Origin: Camarhynchus parvulus
Lineage: Eukaryota; Chordata; Aves; Passeriformes; Thraupidae
Length of the DNA: 64,000 nucleotides
Reading direction: 5' to 3'
NCBI RefSeq assembly: GCF_901933205.1
Contig: NC_044572.1
Coordinates: 59,864,965 to 59,928,964, forward strand
The notes beneath the pieces are model-generated. The model was not told where the DNA came from, ran no database searches, and saw only the letters and a program-made list of their open reading frames with translations. Position numbers and translations under genes: made by a program. Below are positions 23,936 through 35,538 of the stretch, piece by piece (the stretch's first letter is position 1; each line of letters opens with the position of its first letter).

Positions 23936-26900
23936 AAAACTGGAGCAAGAATAAGCAGTGCAAGACAACGTGAATGTGGTGAGAGGCAGCACACAGGAGC
24001 ACGCCTCTCTACCTGAGCTAGTGTTTCTGGATTTGTGCTGCCTTGCTCCTTATCATTTCAAGGCATTGCCAGAGTATGTTTTCACTCAAATGCATATGCA
24101 TAGCTTTCAATTCTTCCTCCTTCTTCCTGTATTGCTTTACTGTCAGCAGTGAGGATGGGATACCCATTATCTTATTTGTTCAGGCTGGGAATGTGGAAAG
24201 AATGTGTGCTCTTAAGGCAAAATGGAGGGACATGGAAAGGAGAATTTGATATACTAGTACTAAGAACATGTACTAAGAGTGTCTTCCCCATTTCTGAGTC
24301 TGAAAAAAACCTCAAATTGGAAATTCAAATGAGTATTTTTTTTTTATTGCTCCTTGGGAGTCCAAACATTGAAATATGTATTCACTCTCTTTTTCCTTCC
24401 CATCCCTCACATTTTTTATTCTGCATAGACATCTCTTCTCCACAAAACAAAAATTTGAAGTAAGCAAAAATTAGTAAAAACTGTAGTCTTTAGCAGCTTT
24501 GTGAGTTCACAGGCCCTCAGTGGGTCACAATGTGGGAACTACAGATACATTTGGGTGTCTCAGGTTCCTATGGGTTTACATGTGCTCTTGTGACTTTTCC
24601 ATAATTTCTATATCTAGTATTTAGATGTGTAGCTCAGGTGCTGGCAGTATGACAATAACCTGGACATTATGGGCAGTCCATACCCTTGTTTTTTGTGATT
24701 TCCTACTGGTGCCTCATCATGAGAAGTATTTGCAGATTCTTTAGATTTCAGCATTATCTGAGAAATGCAGTTATGTGAGTAGCCTTTTCTGCCTGTTCTG
24801 CTGTGACTCTCTCTGGGCTTCAGTGCGAATTCCAGGCTGTTTCTTTTCTTTTTTAAAGCTCTTGCATCTAATGGATGGGGTTTTTTTCATTTTTTCTGTT
24901 TTGCCTTGCATATCTCCAATTAGCTTTTTACAAGTGGAGCTCCCTGGAACTACCTTGGAAGGGACAAAATGATGAACACAATTGATTAATAATAACCTGA
25001 TGAAAATCCTGAAGCTTTTCTCTTATAAGTGATTTCCTGTCATACTGCCCTTGAAAATTCTCTTACCAGTGTATCACGAATGAACAAGAATGAAGTGTGG
25101 AAAATACATACAACATTGATTGTGGTGCATAAATTTAAATGGAGAACAGGTTTCAAATGTAACTTTAATTTTTTTACCCGTCTTATATATTGAATTCCAG
25201 TTGGAATAGTTGGAAAATGGATGCTGAGAATTTTTTGGGAGTTTTTTCACCTGTCTATGTATTTTTGTATATTTAATTCTCCAGTTATAATACTTGGTTA
25301 CTCCCACTACCTACAGACGTGTCAGAGCTATTGTTGCTTCTTTATTTATGTGTAATTTTTATTGACTCTAAATGATTATAAATTCAATATTCTGCTTTTA
25401 AAAACTTTTGATGAAATAAATGTCAACACTTTCAGCTTCTTGGTAGATGTGCTTTGTCTCTGCTTTTCCTCTCTTTAGGCTGCTAAAAGTGATTCTCGAG
25501 ATCCTAAGATGAATGCAAAATGCTACTAGTTTGGGGTGTTCTTTTTGGCCATTCTTGTAATCTTTTGCATGTATTTCTTTCCTTTTTCTTGAAGGTTTCT
25601 TGGTTTCTCTCACCTATGAGTTTCTAGTGGTCCTGTTTGGTGCTCTGTTTTGGAATTCTTTTTGTTTTACCCCTTCCTTTCTCTTTTACCTCTACCTACC
25701 CACAGTCTTTTCCTTCTCAGTGATTGGAATTGAGAGCATGCAAAAGCCACCACTCTTGTTTTCCTATTTCTGTTTTTTTGCAGACATTTAAATGCAATAG
25801 ACTTGGCAAACAAAGGCTGCCTGTTTGTGTGCTGAGTTTGTTTGTGCGTAAGTGGGTAAGGTTGTTTTTCTCTCTCATGCTGTGTTAGTCTCTGTGTTAA
25901 CAGTTTATGGTTGAGCTGCTCAGTAGGTCTAAGTCCTCTCATGAATAAAAACCCAAGATGAAAATAACTTGTTACTACAAAATCATCTTTAAAAACATGA
26001 TTAACATTTGATTTTTGGACATGCTGGTTCTGAATAATGGATGACAGGTGTGTGAAGATAAATGAAATTTTGTTTGCGTGCGATGTTAACTACTACAGAT
26101 TGATAGATCAATACTTAGATGCAGTCACAGGCAGAGCTGAATGCCAAATTAAGTATAGGCTCCTGAGTGCTATAACATAGACACTGCATTATGGAAATGC
26201 AGCTCTAAGATATAGACCTACCTTTGGTACTCTTTAAAGCAATGCTGCTAAGCATATCTGTTTTAAATATCTGTGTTTCCCAGGCCTGGGAAACCCTCCT
26301 ATATCAATCTCATGCCTCATAATTTGAGCCTCTGCCTTCAGTCATCTAGAACTGAAATTTGTCTGACTGCAGTTGGGTTCTACAACATCCTATTGCACAA
26401 GGAGATGGACAGTTCCCATGTAACATCTGCTTCAAAACAGTTATTAGAAGACTGGTAGCCATGAAGAAAGGGGGAAGAACATCCAAAAAAGGAAGCACAT
26501 AGAAAATCACTCACTATCTTTAGTCAAACCTTTGCAAGTATTCTTTCTAAAAGTGAAATAGTTCCATGTGCCTGGTTCATACCCAGGACAAAAACGAAAG
26601 GCACTTCCCATCTATATGATTTTAAATAGGGCTTTAAAAAATCCCCCCAAAAAAGAAAAAAAGGACAAAACACCCATCCACAAAAAACATGAAGACTGAA
26701 GCTCTCAGTTAGCATAAACTGGGATTTGGCAAATTAGACACTTGATAGAAGGAATGTAGGTGGGAGTGCAGTAAACTGTCATGAAGATGCTATGCTGGCT
26801 GGAAGAATCGTCTCATCTTGATTTCAGTTCCTATAATTCGTATAATAGAGATCAGCGTCAGTATACAGTGGTCTTTTTTATTCATATAAAATTTACAAAC

Positions 26901-27979
26901 TTAAAACAATCAGGATGAGACACTACAGCAGATATGAATTTACAGTTTCACATATAAATAATCCCATCTCTTTTTATTGTGCCTTTAAGCAAATGTTTGA
27001 ATTTCACTGTGTGATACCATTGATCTCCCATAACAAAATTATGCATATGTTAAATATTCATTGAATAATTGATATTGTTTAAGAAGCAATTAATCTTTCT
27101 CTTTTAGTATTTATAATGCTATGAACTCTGTCACTGTTTGCAAGTTCTGACTTTGTAAATAACTGAATATGGCAGAAATCTCGAATATAGGCTTTACATC
27201 AGAATATATAGTGTTCACAGGCTCTAACATCCCTCCATTTTTCCTCATGTGTGACTGTTTTCTTTGTCAAGTCCATCTCCCTTCTCTCTGAAGTGATATG
27301 TATTTTTTTCCACTCAAAACTCACTTTTCAGTGAAAACTTTCAATTTTTTAGGAAATAAAGCATTAATTGTGTTTGGACATACATAAGCATAAAATTGAG
27401 GGGGAATAAGCATTTTATAATTCTTTAATCCCACTTTAGAATTACAGAAAGCATTGACTGATATATGTTGCTTTTCTTCAAACAGTGTAATATCTACATG
27501 TTTTGTCCCAAAACACTTAAATTCCATGTTCACCTAAACCCTAATTTTTGGGGTAGGGGAGAAGCAGGAAGGAATGGCCATATGGAAAAATATCCTGACC
27601 CCTTCTCCTCTAGGTTTGGTGTAGAAGAGAAGCCAGAAGATTTCACATTGATCTTGGACAAATAATTTTCTCTCTTAGTGCTTCTCTTGTCTTCCACTTC
27701 TTTGTGCTACTTTATCTGGACTGTGATTTCTTTGGTGAAGAGACATTGTGTATTTATTTCAGAATGACGTATGCACCAAGGCAAAGTTTGTCCTGTCTCA
27801 CAGGGGACTGCTGAGTGTGCTGCTCTTCTCCTTTCTCTACATGAAAGGTAAATGCATCTTATTCCTGTCAAGACCTTCAGGCACATTCCTTCAGCTGTGA
27901 CTGTCTTATTATCTTTAAAAGGTCCAATGTGATTCTTTTAAATACACATTTTAAGAAGTCTCTTCAGCTGATATATTAG

Positions 27980-28015
27980 TTTATTATTAGTTTAAATAAA
28001 TTTATTATTAGTTTA
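27980..28015. repeat. 15-bp perfect direct repeat in AT-rich DNA
   Basis: TTTATTATTAGTTTA occurs at 27980-27994 and again at 28001-28015, separated by AATAAA. It is a short local duplication within an AT-rich patch. Confidence 0.8.
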
Positions 28016-30496
28016 TTTTCTTTTCTGGATGTTCCAGAGCTGTTCTGACACTGAACAGGTTAAGAGAGAAGTTATGAGCATCTACTAAATCCAAATACTG
28101 AAGAATTGTAAGCAACTCATATTCTACAAAAGAAAAACACCCAATCCCCAATGCCTTGGAAATATTATTCTTTTAGAAAACATCAACAATTTTTAGTGAT
28201 ATTCAGAATTCAAATAAGAAACCACCAAGACACAGAGGCTCTTGTGACTGTATCTAAGAAGACTCCAAGAGAAAGGCTGTTCAGCTTTCAGAAGTTCAAA
28301 GGACTCTAGAAGACAGCAGGCTGCAGGGTATGAGGTGAAATTCCAGCCAATTCCTACATTCCTTCTCTCAAGAGTCTATTCAAGACAAGCCAATGAGAAT
28401 TTGCAACAGAGGTGATTAAAAATCACTGTCATCCTTATCCAGTTTTTTTCTTAATGAGGTTTTCTTTTTGTTTTTGTACTTACCAACAGACTGTATAGTC
28501 TAGCACATAAGGAAAACATATTTGTCTATTAGATAACCACATTTTTCTTTGCCTTCTTCTCACTGCACCACAGATAACTATGTTCCTGTTATGTTTTTTT
28601 TCCCCTTTCTTTCCCCCATTTCTGTGTTGCTGTAGGGTCTTTAAAATTGGATGGGGGAAAATAAATAGTGAGGTTCTTTGCCATTATTGTAAAATCAAAT
28701 CTTGGAGAGCTTTATGGGGACTGCCCATAAAGGGGTAGTCCATAAAAGAGCTGTTAATGAGACTTTATTAACCTCAGACTATATAGCATGAAATATTATG
28801 TTATAAATAAACGTGGTGCCAGGGCCAAGCTGCCTAATAAATGGCATGATAGAGGGGATCATGTGCCTAGGGAGTTATGACATAGAGCATTTCCCCTCCA
28901 AGTCACTATTTTAAATTCACCATGGGTTGGCAGTGACTGAAGGCCATTATTATCCAATGATTCTTAAACAGGCTATGTGAAATAAATTGGAGGTCTTGGT
29001 TCATTTCCTTAGGGAAAGAGGTCTATGCTCCCGGTTACAGTAATTGTCATCTCAGTTCAAGGCTCAGCACAGGAGCTGCACTTGGAAATGGTGTGGCCAA
29101 GGAGTCACTCTTATGCCTTGTGCTTGGTCCCCTTCCTCAGTACTCTACAGCATTGCCATGCTGTGGTGTGAGAGTTAATATTGAGGGTTCCTGCAGAGAC
29201 TCATTCTTTGGATAAGCAGAAAGCTTTGTTTCAGACCATTACCAACAATATCCTCCAAGGGCTTCTTCCTGTACCCTGCTCTGATAAATTAATTCTATAT
29301 TTAATAGTACTCTTGGTACAAATAAATGAGATAACTTATGGAAATACGTATAGCTGTGGTGAATATAATGAAGAATGAAGTCCTTTGTAATTACTAAATT
29401 CATTTAAAAGGAATAATGATTTATTATAAAGTCTTGCTTGGCAGTAAGGAAGAAGATAGGCAGTTTGTAAGTCTATTTCTAACTTTTAAGTGGATTCTCA
29501 TCATCTAGTCTAATTAAATGGCATGCTATTAGTTTTTAATAACCTGGGAAAATGGAATTACAGTTGTATAAACCATTGACTAATGATTTCTTCAGCAACC
29601 CCGAGAGAATTAAATATATAAACCTATACGAAAAATAGTTTAAATTTTAAAAGGAAGCAAACAGCAAGGTAAACTCATGAATGGACTCTATTCAAAAAAC
29701 TAGAAGTAAAATGGAAATATTAGCAATTTGAGAGTGCTTTCTCTCAAAAATTTGTGATTTCTTTCTTTTCACTTACACTCACCTTTCTAATTTTTTTTCT
29801 TTTCTTTTTATTTCCAACTAGTCTATTAGCAACGGGAAGAATAAGGAAAATTGGATTTGTAACATTGTCCTTGTGAACAGAAGCAGTTTTAATGCTAATA
29901 TGTCATTGAGTATGTAGATTGAAAAAAAAAATTCACAAATTTGCCATTGGAGCTTATTTTTTTCTTTTTTTTTTAACAGACAATTAAGTTACATTAAAAG
30001 TATCAAGAAGCAGGAATGTGTAGATCAATTTCACCATTAAAAAAAAAAAGAAAGAAGGAAAGGAAAACAGCACAAGATGTGCAGAATTAGTCACCAAATT
30101 TACATATACCACTCTGGCAACTGAAAACAAAATAGTAATACAAGGTGCCTTGATGCTATGTTCTGGTGCCAGGAGTGGATCATAATAGCCCTGTGTTGAA
30201 TATTAGATATCCTTAGTACATGGAGATGTAGAGAAGGTAATGGTGGGATTTTTCCTATGCTCTCACTTTTTGGCAGATCTTGAGTTATAATACAAAAAGT
30301 AAGCCTAAGATCTATCAAGTCCTGGTGGACTTCAAGGTGAGTTAGGTTCTATGGAGTGAATGCAGTCAATTAATTTCAAAATAGGACAGCAGACAATTAC
30401 AAGGTAAAAACAACCTACCAGCCTCTTGAAATAAAGATACCCACAAATGCCTCCAAATATCTGGCCGTCCTTACTTGGAAAGAAACTCAACTGTTC

Positions 30497-30518
30497 TTAT
30501 TTATTTATTTATTTATTT
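30497..30518. repeat. (TTAT)n microsatellite
   Basis: About five and a half uninterrupted TTAT units. Simple sequence with no associated feature. Confidence 0.9.
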
Positions 30519-31131
30519 GCCTCTCTCCCTTTGAAATCAAGACCATAGACCTGAACAGAAGACCTCAGCTGGGACTTAATTAGAGGAGTTTGGACTGGGA
30601 AATGACAGTCTCAATACTATTATACTGCTATGCCACAGCCTTACTTCTGTTTCTCCTGTGAATATAATTAATGCCCTGCACCTCTTAATAGCAGCAGTAA
30701 CTCTAGCGCAGAGACTTTATTGCTCCACGGCCCAAGGAGAATGCTCCTGCCTTTCTGGGCTGACTGTCATCTGTCAGACAGATTGGCCCTGTCTCAGAGA
30801 AGGGCCGTTACACACTCAGTTAAGGCGTTGTTCCCACATGTCTTTTGGGAAGGCAATCATTTATCAGACATGTATCAGATGCATGGACTCTTTTTTGTTG
30901 TTGTTTTTCAGCGCTCTATTGCTCCTTCTCTCTCCCCAAGTATTAACTGGTGTACCATTATACATTCCCAGTTTCCTCAGTGGTCATGCAGAATCTCCTA
31001 TTGTGTCTCATAGGCTACATTTTCTCCATCTGGAACACAGAAGGGAGGAGGATATTTTCTTCCTGATGTCAAGCAACAGCACCTGCAGAGCACCCGCCGA
31101 GCCACAGTAAACGGCAATATGGCAAGGAATG

Positions 31132-31137
31132 GGATAC
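31132..31137. repeat. Left target-site duplication of LTR 31138-31525
   Basis: GGATAC directly precedes the TGTCGC start of the LTR and is repeated exactly at 31526-31531, right after its TCACA end. An exact 6-bp duplication is the typical footprint of class II (ERVK-like) retroviral integration and fixes both LTR boundaries. Confidence 0.9.
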
Positions 31138-31525
31138 TGTCGCAGACATTTCTTTTATGAAAAATCTTTTTTAGGATTTTTCCTGCTGAAGCTGAGAAGT
31201 TTCAGCAGCTAGATGTAAACAGTGATTGTTTGCTGCTGTGGAATGCAACAGGTAGACCCGTGATTGGTCTAGTGTAGATGTTTTAGTTCAGTGACCAGTC
31301 ACAGCAGAGCTGGCTCTCGCTCTCTGTCAGAGCCAGCTCCTTTGTTATAATTTCTTTCTAGTCTATTCTTAGTGTAGCTAGCTTCTGGAAATCCCTACTT
31401 CTTTTTCTTTTTAGTATAGTTATAATATATGTATATATCATGAAATAATAAATCAAGCCTTCTGAACATAGAGTCAACATTCTCGTCTCTTCCCCCAATC
31501 AAGAACCCTTGTGACCACCGTCACA
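31138..31525 (+). mobile_element. Solo LTR, ERVK-type, with exact 6-bp TSD
   Basis: A 388-bp element beginning TGTCGCAGAC and ending CCGTCACA, flanked by identical GGATAC hexamers. It has the expected order of LTR signals: an inverted CCAAT motif (GATTGGTCT, about 31262-31270), an 11-bp perfect hairpin (GAGCTGGCTCT at 31307-31317 pairing with 31329-31339), an AT-rich core (TAGTATAGTTATAATATATG region, 31413-31432), and AATAAA at 31447-31452. About 70 bases of U5-like sequence follow. It matches an abundant songbird LTR family I remember. No retroviral coding sequence adjoins it, so it is a solo LTR. The intact duplication and clear motifs suggest a moderately young insertion. Confidence 0.9.
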
Positions 31526-31531
31526 GGATAC
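31526..31531. repeat. Right target-site duplication of LTR 31138-31525
   Basis: GGATAC, identical to 31132-31137. Confidence 0.9.
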
Positions 31532-32167
31532 CACTAAAAGAGCAGAGTGTCTCTGTAAGATACTTTGGCAGTGGTAAAATAGCCATGAGGCTCTGAGCCT
31601 CATTTCCTGATTTGTCACTCACAAGAGGAACAAGAGAGGATGTATCTGTTACCTTCCTCCGTTTCCCCTCATACAGCAGCAGTAGTTGACTTTCAACAAG
31701 GAGGGCTTGGTCAGCAGGATGGCACGGTTGTTTGCATGTGTTTCCTTGGTTGGTTGGGCTTTTGTCACTTCCAAAAGGTGTCTTTAGCTTTGGAAAGCCT
31801 TAAAATGACAAGATCAGATGCCACAACTGCAGGTGTGAGGAGGTCTGGCAGAAGAGTGGAAGCTTTCATTAGCAGCGTGTGTGTTTTTTGAGACAACTGA
31901 AGCCAGTTCCTACTACAGATGGGTGAATTGTTGTGGCCTGAGGGAGAGCAGGAGTATGTTCAGCTTTTAAGCCTATGGTTGGTGTAGTAAGAGCTAGGTT
32001 CAGAAAAGTAATGGGCAGCTGCTTGGTCAACATGTATCTAGCAACAGTGGAGCACTGTATAAAAATGGATAAGAAACTGAAGAAATTCTCTTTGTTTAGC
32101 TTAATTGTTATCTGTACCCCTTCTCTACCACAACCACTGCCCAAATTCTCAGTGGAAGAGCAGGATT
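31532..32167. other. Noncoding DNA between LTR and CR1
   Basis: About 640 bp with no recognisable gene or repeat. Overlapping short frames on both strands (for example 31640-31891 plus and 31869-32144 minus) look like chance. Confidence 0.6.
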
Positions 32168-32612
32168 AATCATAGAGTCATAGAATAATCAAGGCTGGGA
32201 AAGACCTCTAAGATCATTGATTCCAGCCCTTAACCCAGCACTGCCTCTTTAACACTTAATCATATCCCCATGTGCTACATCCCTATGCCTTTTGAACACT
32301 TCCAGGGATGGTAACTCCATAACTTCTCAGAGAGCCCATTCCAGTGCCTGACTACACTTTTAGTGAAGAATTTTTTCCTAACAATTAATCTAAACTTCCC
32401 CTGGCACAACTTAAGGACATTTCTCCTTGTCCTGTCATTGCTTGCCTGGCAGAAGAGACCAACCCCCACATGGGTCTACACTCCTTTCAGGCAGTTGTAG
32501 AGAGCGACAGCCTCCTTTTCTGAGCCTCCTTTTCTCCAGGCTAAACACCTCCAGATTCCTCATACAATTTGTGCCCAGACCCTTCTTCAACTTTGTTGGC
32601 TCTGATTGGGAA
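32168..32612 (-). mobile_element. CR1 LINE retrotransposon, 3' end (5'-truncated)
   Basis: Reading the minus strand, the element ends in ATTCTATGACTCTATGATT, a slightly decayed form of the (ATTCTATG)n octamer that terminates CR1 elements. Upstream on that strand lies the CR1 3' untranslated region. Before it, in the minus frame at 32275-32469, come remnants of the C-terminal end of the ORF2 reverse-transcriptase polyprotein: a FRLIVRKKFFTKSVVRHWN segment and then a proline/leucine-rich 'SLEVFK'-like part. The plus strand shows the familiar reversed CR1 phrases CACTTCCAGGGATGG, CCAGTGCCTGACTACAC, TTGTCCTGTCATTGC and CCTTTTCTCCAGGCTAA. Only the last 440 bp or so remain, as is usual because CR1 copies are severely 5'-truncated. 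No target duplication is expected, and none is seen. Confidence 0.93.
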
Positions 32613-35173
32613 AATTTGTTCTCCTTGGCTGGCTACCTTAATGTGTAATCAACATGTAAAAAGTGGTCATCCGGCCCAAAGAACCCTGGTGATAAGCATG
32701 TGTGGGTGTAGACAGGAGACATTTAAAGATGACATAGAAACTTGTACATTATTTCTCTCTGAACTTCAAATAGGACAACCTTATTTCTTCTTGACTGTTG
32801 CACCAAAAGCTTGTCCTGTAAATATTTAGGATTCTTGGTAGAAATGCATGCTGTGCTTGTAAAACCAAAAGAAAAGTGTCAAGACTTAGGCTAACTAAAA
32901 CCTTTTTCTTCTCTTACAGATATTTTTCTGTGCCTCTTGAAATACCTGGGAAGTGGGAACGAAGTAGGAAGTAGTCTTATATGATAAGCCAATACTTTCT
33001 TGTTCCGCTGATTTTCCAGGCAGTTTCTGGTGGAGTCATGTAAGGATTTGACCCTTTGCTGCTCATCAGAGCAGCATTGATCAATTCCTACTGCATATAT
33101 GCTACACGCGCTACTTTAATGCTCTATTGCTGCAAACTATTGGAAATCTTTTACAAAAGAATTATCTTTCTCTCAAAGAAACAACATAGAGCACCAACTT
33201 GTGTTCTTGCTGCTCTCAGTTAATAAGAACATGCAAAATCTGAATCTTGCTTTTGGGCTGTGGCGTATATTCTTCTTCCCCAAACCCCAGGCATGATAAA
33301 GATGGTGTTTCAAGGCTAATAGTTAAGAAATCAAAGTAGTTTCTCCATCTGTCTTTGAAATAAGTTTTGGTTTTTGCAGGTCCATACCACAAGGACTGAT
33401 ATGCCCAAATGTGTACAAGCCAAGGAGGTGACAGTTTCACAAGGCAACCAAATTTGAGACTGAGAGGCCCTCAGAAATTTTTAATCATTAGTTTCTAGAA
33501 GGTACTGTTTGATGGATGTGAGGGAATATTTTTGTTTCTTTGTCCCTGTACATTCCCTTCACCACACACATGTAAAGCGTATTAAGTTGCCTCCATGTTC
33601 TCATTTAAATGTGAATGTCATATGTTTGCACTGCTAATTCCTTCTTAAAGCTGCTTGATCTGCTCATGTTGATTTATATCTATATGTTTAATAAATAGTT
33701 TCTTTACATGTTCCCCATTGTTGATTCTCTGAATGAATGATTTTAACAGTACTGGGACTAAACTAATATGGAAAATTGCTTTTGAGAAAAAAAGGAGGAA
33801 AAATGGTCAGTAAATTAGTCTTCTGTGATCCCTGGTCAAAACAGTTTTGCCAAGTGTCATTAAAAAACAACTGGGCAAGACAGAAACCTTGACAAATAAG
33901 CTTTCAAAGACTGTCCAGCTGTAATGCCTCTTCTACTCCATTAATAATGTTTCTAGAGTATTTACTTATGTGTTTTTCCTGGTATAATCACAAGATTCCT
34001 TTCAGCCTTCTATCAGGCCTGACTCAAAGCAGATTGTCACAAAATGCCTAAATTATTAGCTTTCTTGTCTAGCAAAATTTGGCTGAAAATATGTGGCCAA
34101 ACTCTTGGTTTTATTCTTTAGCACAGCCCAGAAAAGAGCAAGAATTTTTCTCTGCTGAAGCAGGGGATTTCAGAGGTCTTGTCAAGACTCCTCACTCTGA
34201 TGGATGTTGCTGCAGCCAGGTTTTTATATTAGTTTTCATCAGTGCCGTATCCAAGCATTTTTGTGTTAAGTTTGTGTCTGTATAACTGATCACTTGAAGT
34301 ACCCTCCACTGTTAACAACTCAGTCTTTTCTTTAGGTGACTATATCCAAGTCATAAATCACAGTGAGCTTAGATTGCAATGACCATAACAATTGTTTCCA
34401 CCTCCTGTTCATTCCTATTCCTCCAATAGCTTAGATTCTACCTTACATTCCTTGCATACTGCAGGAAAAGTATATCTGTATCAGAATGTACTGAATCAAA
34501 TACATCCAGTCTGCATAGTAATCCATTAAATGGAATACATACTGTATTTTTAAAGTTGGCTTTTTTGCTCCCCTTTTTTTGTTTAAGTGAAGCATAAATT
34601 TAGATTGACAAACCTAGCAGACACACTGCATGTTCTACAGTCTCACAGGTCACTGTAAAACTTTTTCAGTCTCCAAATACAAGCGTTATTATTTACTAGT
34701 TGTATATTGGCCATATGAATTCTCTGCATTTAAATTTCTTTTGACGTGACTGGCCATAAGATATTTTATAGACATTTTGTTTTCTTGATAGTCATGGTAA
34801 ATTAAACAGTTACTCATTTGGGCATTCTTTATGCAGGAAGAGGCCTTTTGTTGCAATTCAGAAGAAAGTGTAGTCATCAGTTAATGAGTTTTTAAATCAT
34901 GTGTGTTTTTTCAGTGCTTGGCTCTTCATCTTGGAAGAAGGAGAGGTTTTCTATGGTAAATGAGAATGGAAATACTGCATCAGTTCAAATTAAACACAAT
35001 GTGCAGATGAGACAAAACTGTGTTATCTGGGAACACACTTTCAACGCAGCACTCAGGGAGCTGCTGGAAAACCAACAGAATAAATGCAGCCAGAAATGTA
35101 ACCAACAATGTGGTTCCACTCAGCCCTATGGTGTCTGTGCATTGCTGCTGCTAGAGGAGCATTCCTCTTGAGA
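32613..35173. other. Noncoding DNA, no gene recognised
   Basis: About 2.5 kb of AT-rich DNA without recognisable exons, RNA genes or repeats. Frames are 90 codons or shorter and overlap on both strands. Confidence 0.6.
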
Positions 35174-35428
35174 TGTCACGGTCGTTTGGAGGAGCAGATT
35201 ACCTTCACCAGCTGCTGCGCCGAAATGATGGGTGCACAGCTCCCCCTGCAGCACCTTCCCTCCAAAAACCACCGGGATCACAAGAATGGATGCTTCTGGC
35301 TTTTGATGACTTTGTCACTGGAAAAGATGTTTTGCACCTGAGTCCTTTTCATCATTGGGGACTTGTTCTTGTCTGTAATAAATTTCCAGATTGACATTTT
35401 TGCCCTGGAGTGCATTAGGATTCTGGTC
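35174..35428 (+). mobile_element. Possible LTR-like retroelement segment
   Basis: The segment starts TGTCACGGTCG and carries an unusual number of CpGs for this window (CGGTCG, GCGCCGAA, CACCGGG). It ends with GTAATAAATTTCC (AATAAA at about 35379-35384) and about 45 bases of downstream sequence. That order is what an LTR would show (TG start, CpG-rich U3, polyadenylation signal, U5). However, I see no clear TATA box, no inverted termini and no target duplication, and the right end is uncertain. It could instead be a transcript 3' end. The family is not identified. Confidence 0.3.
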
Positions 35429-35455
35429 TCAGCTGAGGTCTTTCTTTTCCCGGCC

Positions 35456-35468
35456 TTTTTTTTTTTTT

Positions 35469-35530
<62 letters not shown>

Positions 35531-35538
35531 TTTTTTTT
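35456..35538. repeat. Long near-pure poly(T) tract, 83 bp
   Basis: The run is T13, G, T56, AA, T11. The 56-base uninterrupted run is far longer than any other homopolymer in the window; the next is about 18. It could be the poly(A) tail of a minus-strand retroposed sequence, but nothing to its right looks like a processed transcript 3' end (no AATAAA on the minus strand nearby). It could also be replication slippage, or an assembly or polishing artefact whose true length is unknown. Confidence 0.95.

Larger units (their letters stand above)
21147..31131. other. Noncoding AT-rich DNA, no gene recognised
   Basis: No exon or RNA gene is recognisable in this 10-kb stretch. Chance frames reach 150 codons (30658-31110, plus). 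That frame is cysteine-, leucine- and serine-rich in its middle and matches nothing I know. An AATAAA followed by pyrimidine-rich sequence near 22475-22500 could be a decayed LTR or transcript end, but I could not bound it. A weak CR1 relic (23862-23935), a duplicated AT-rich motif (27980-28015) and a tetranucleotide microsatellite (30497-30518) are listed separately. Confidence 0.6.

Noticed and set aside
30658..31110. 150-codon plus-strand frame, the longest in the window
   Set aside because: It has no recognisable domain, is rich in Leu/Ser/Cys, overlaps another plus-strand frame (30720-31013), and stops just before an LTR insertion. Length is compatible with chance in 64 kb.
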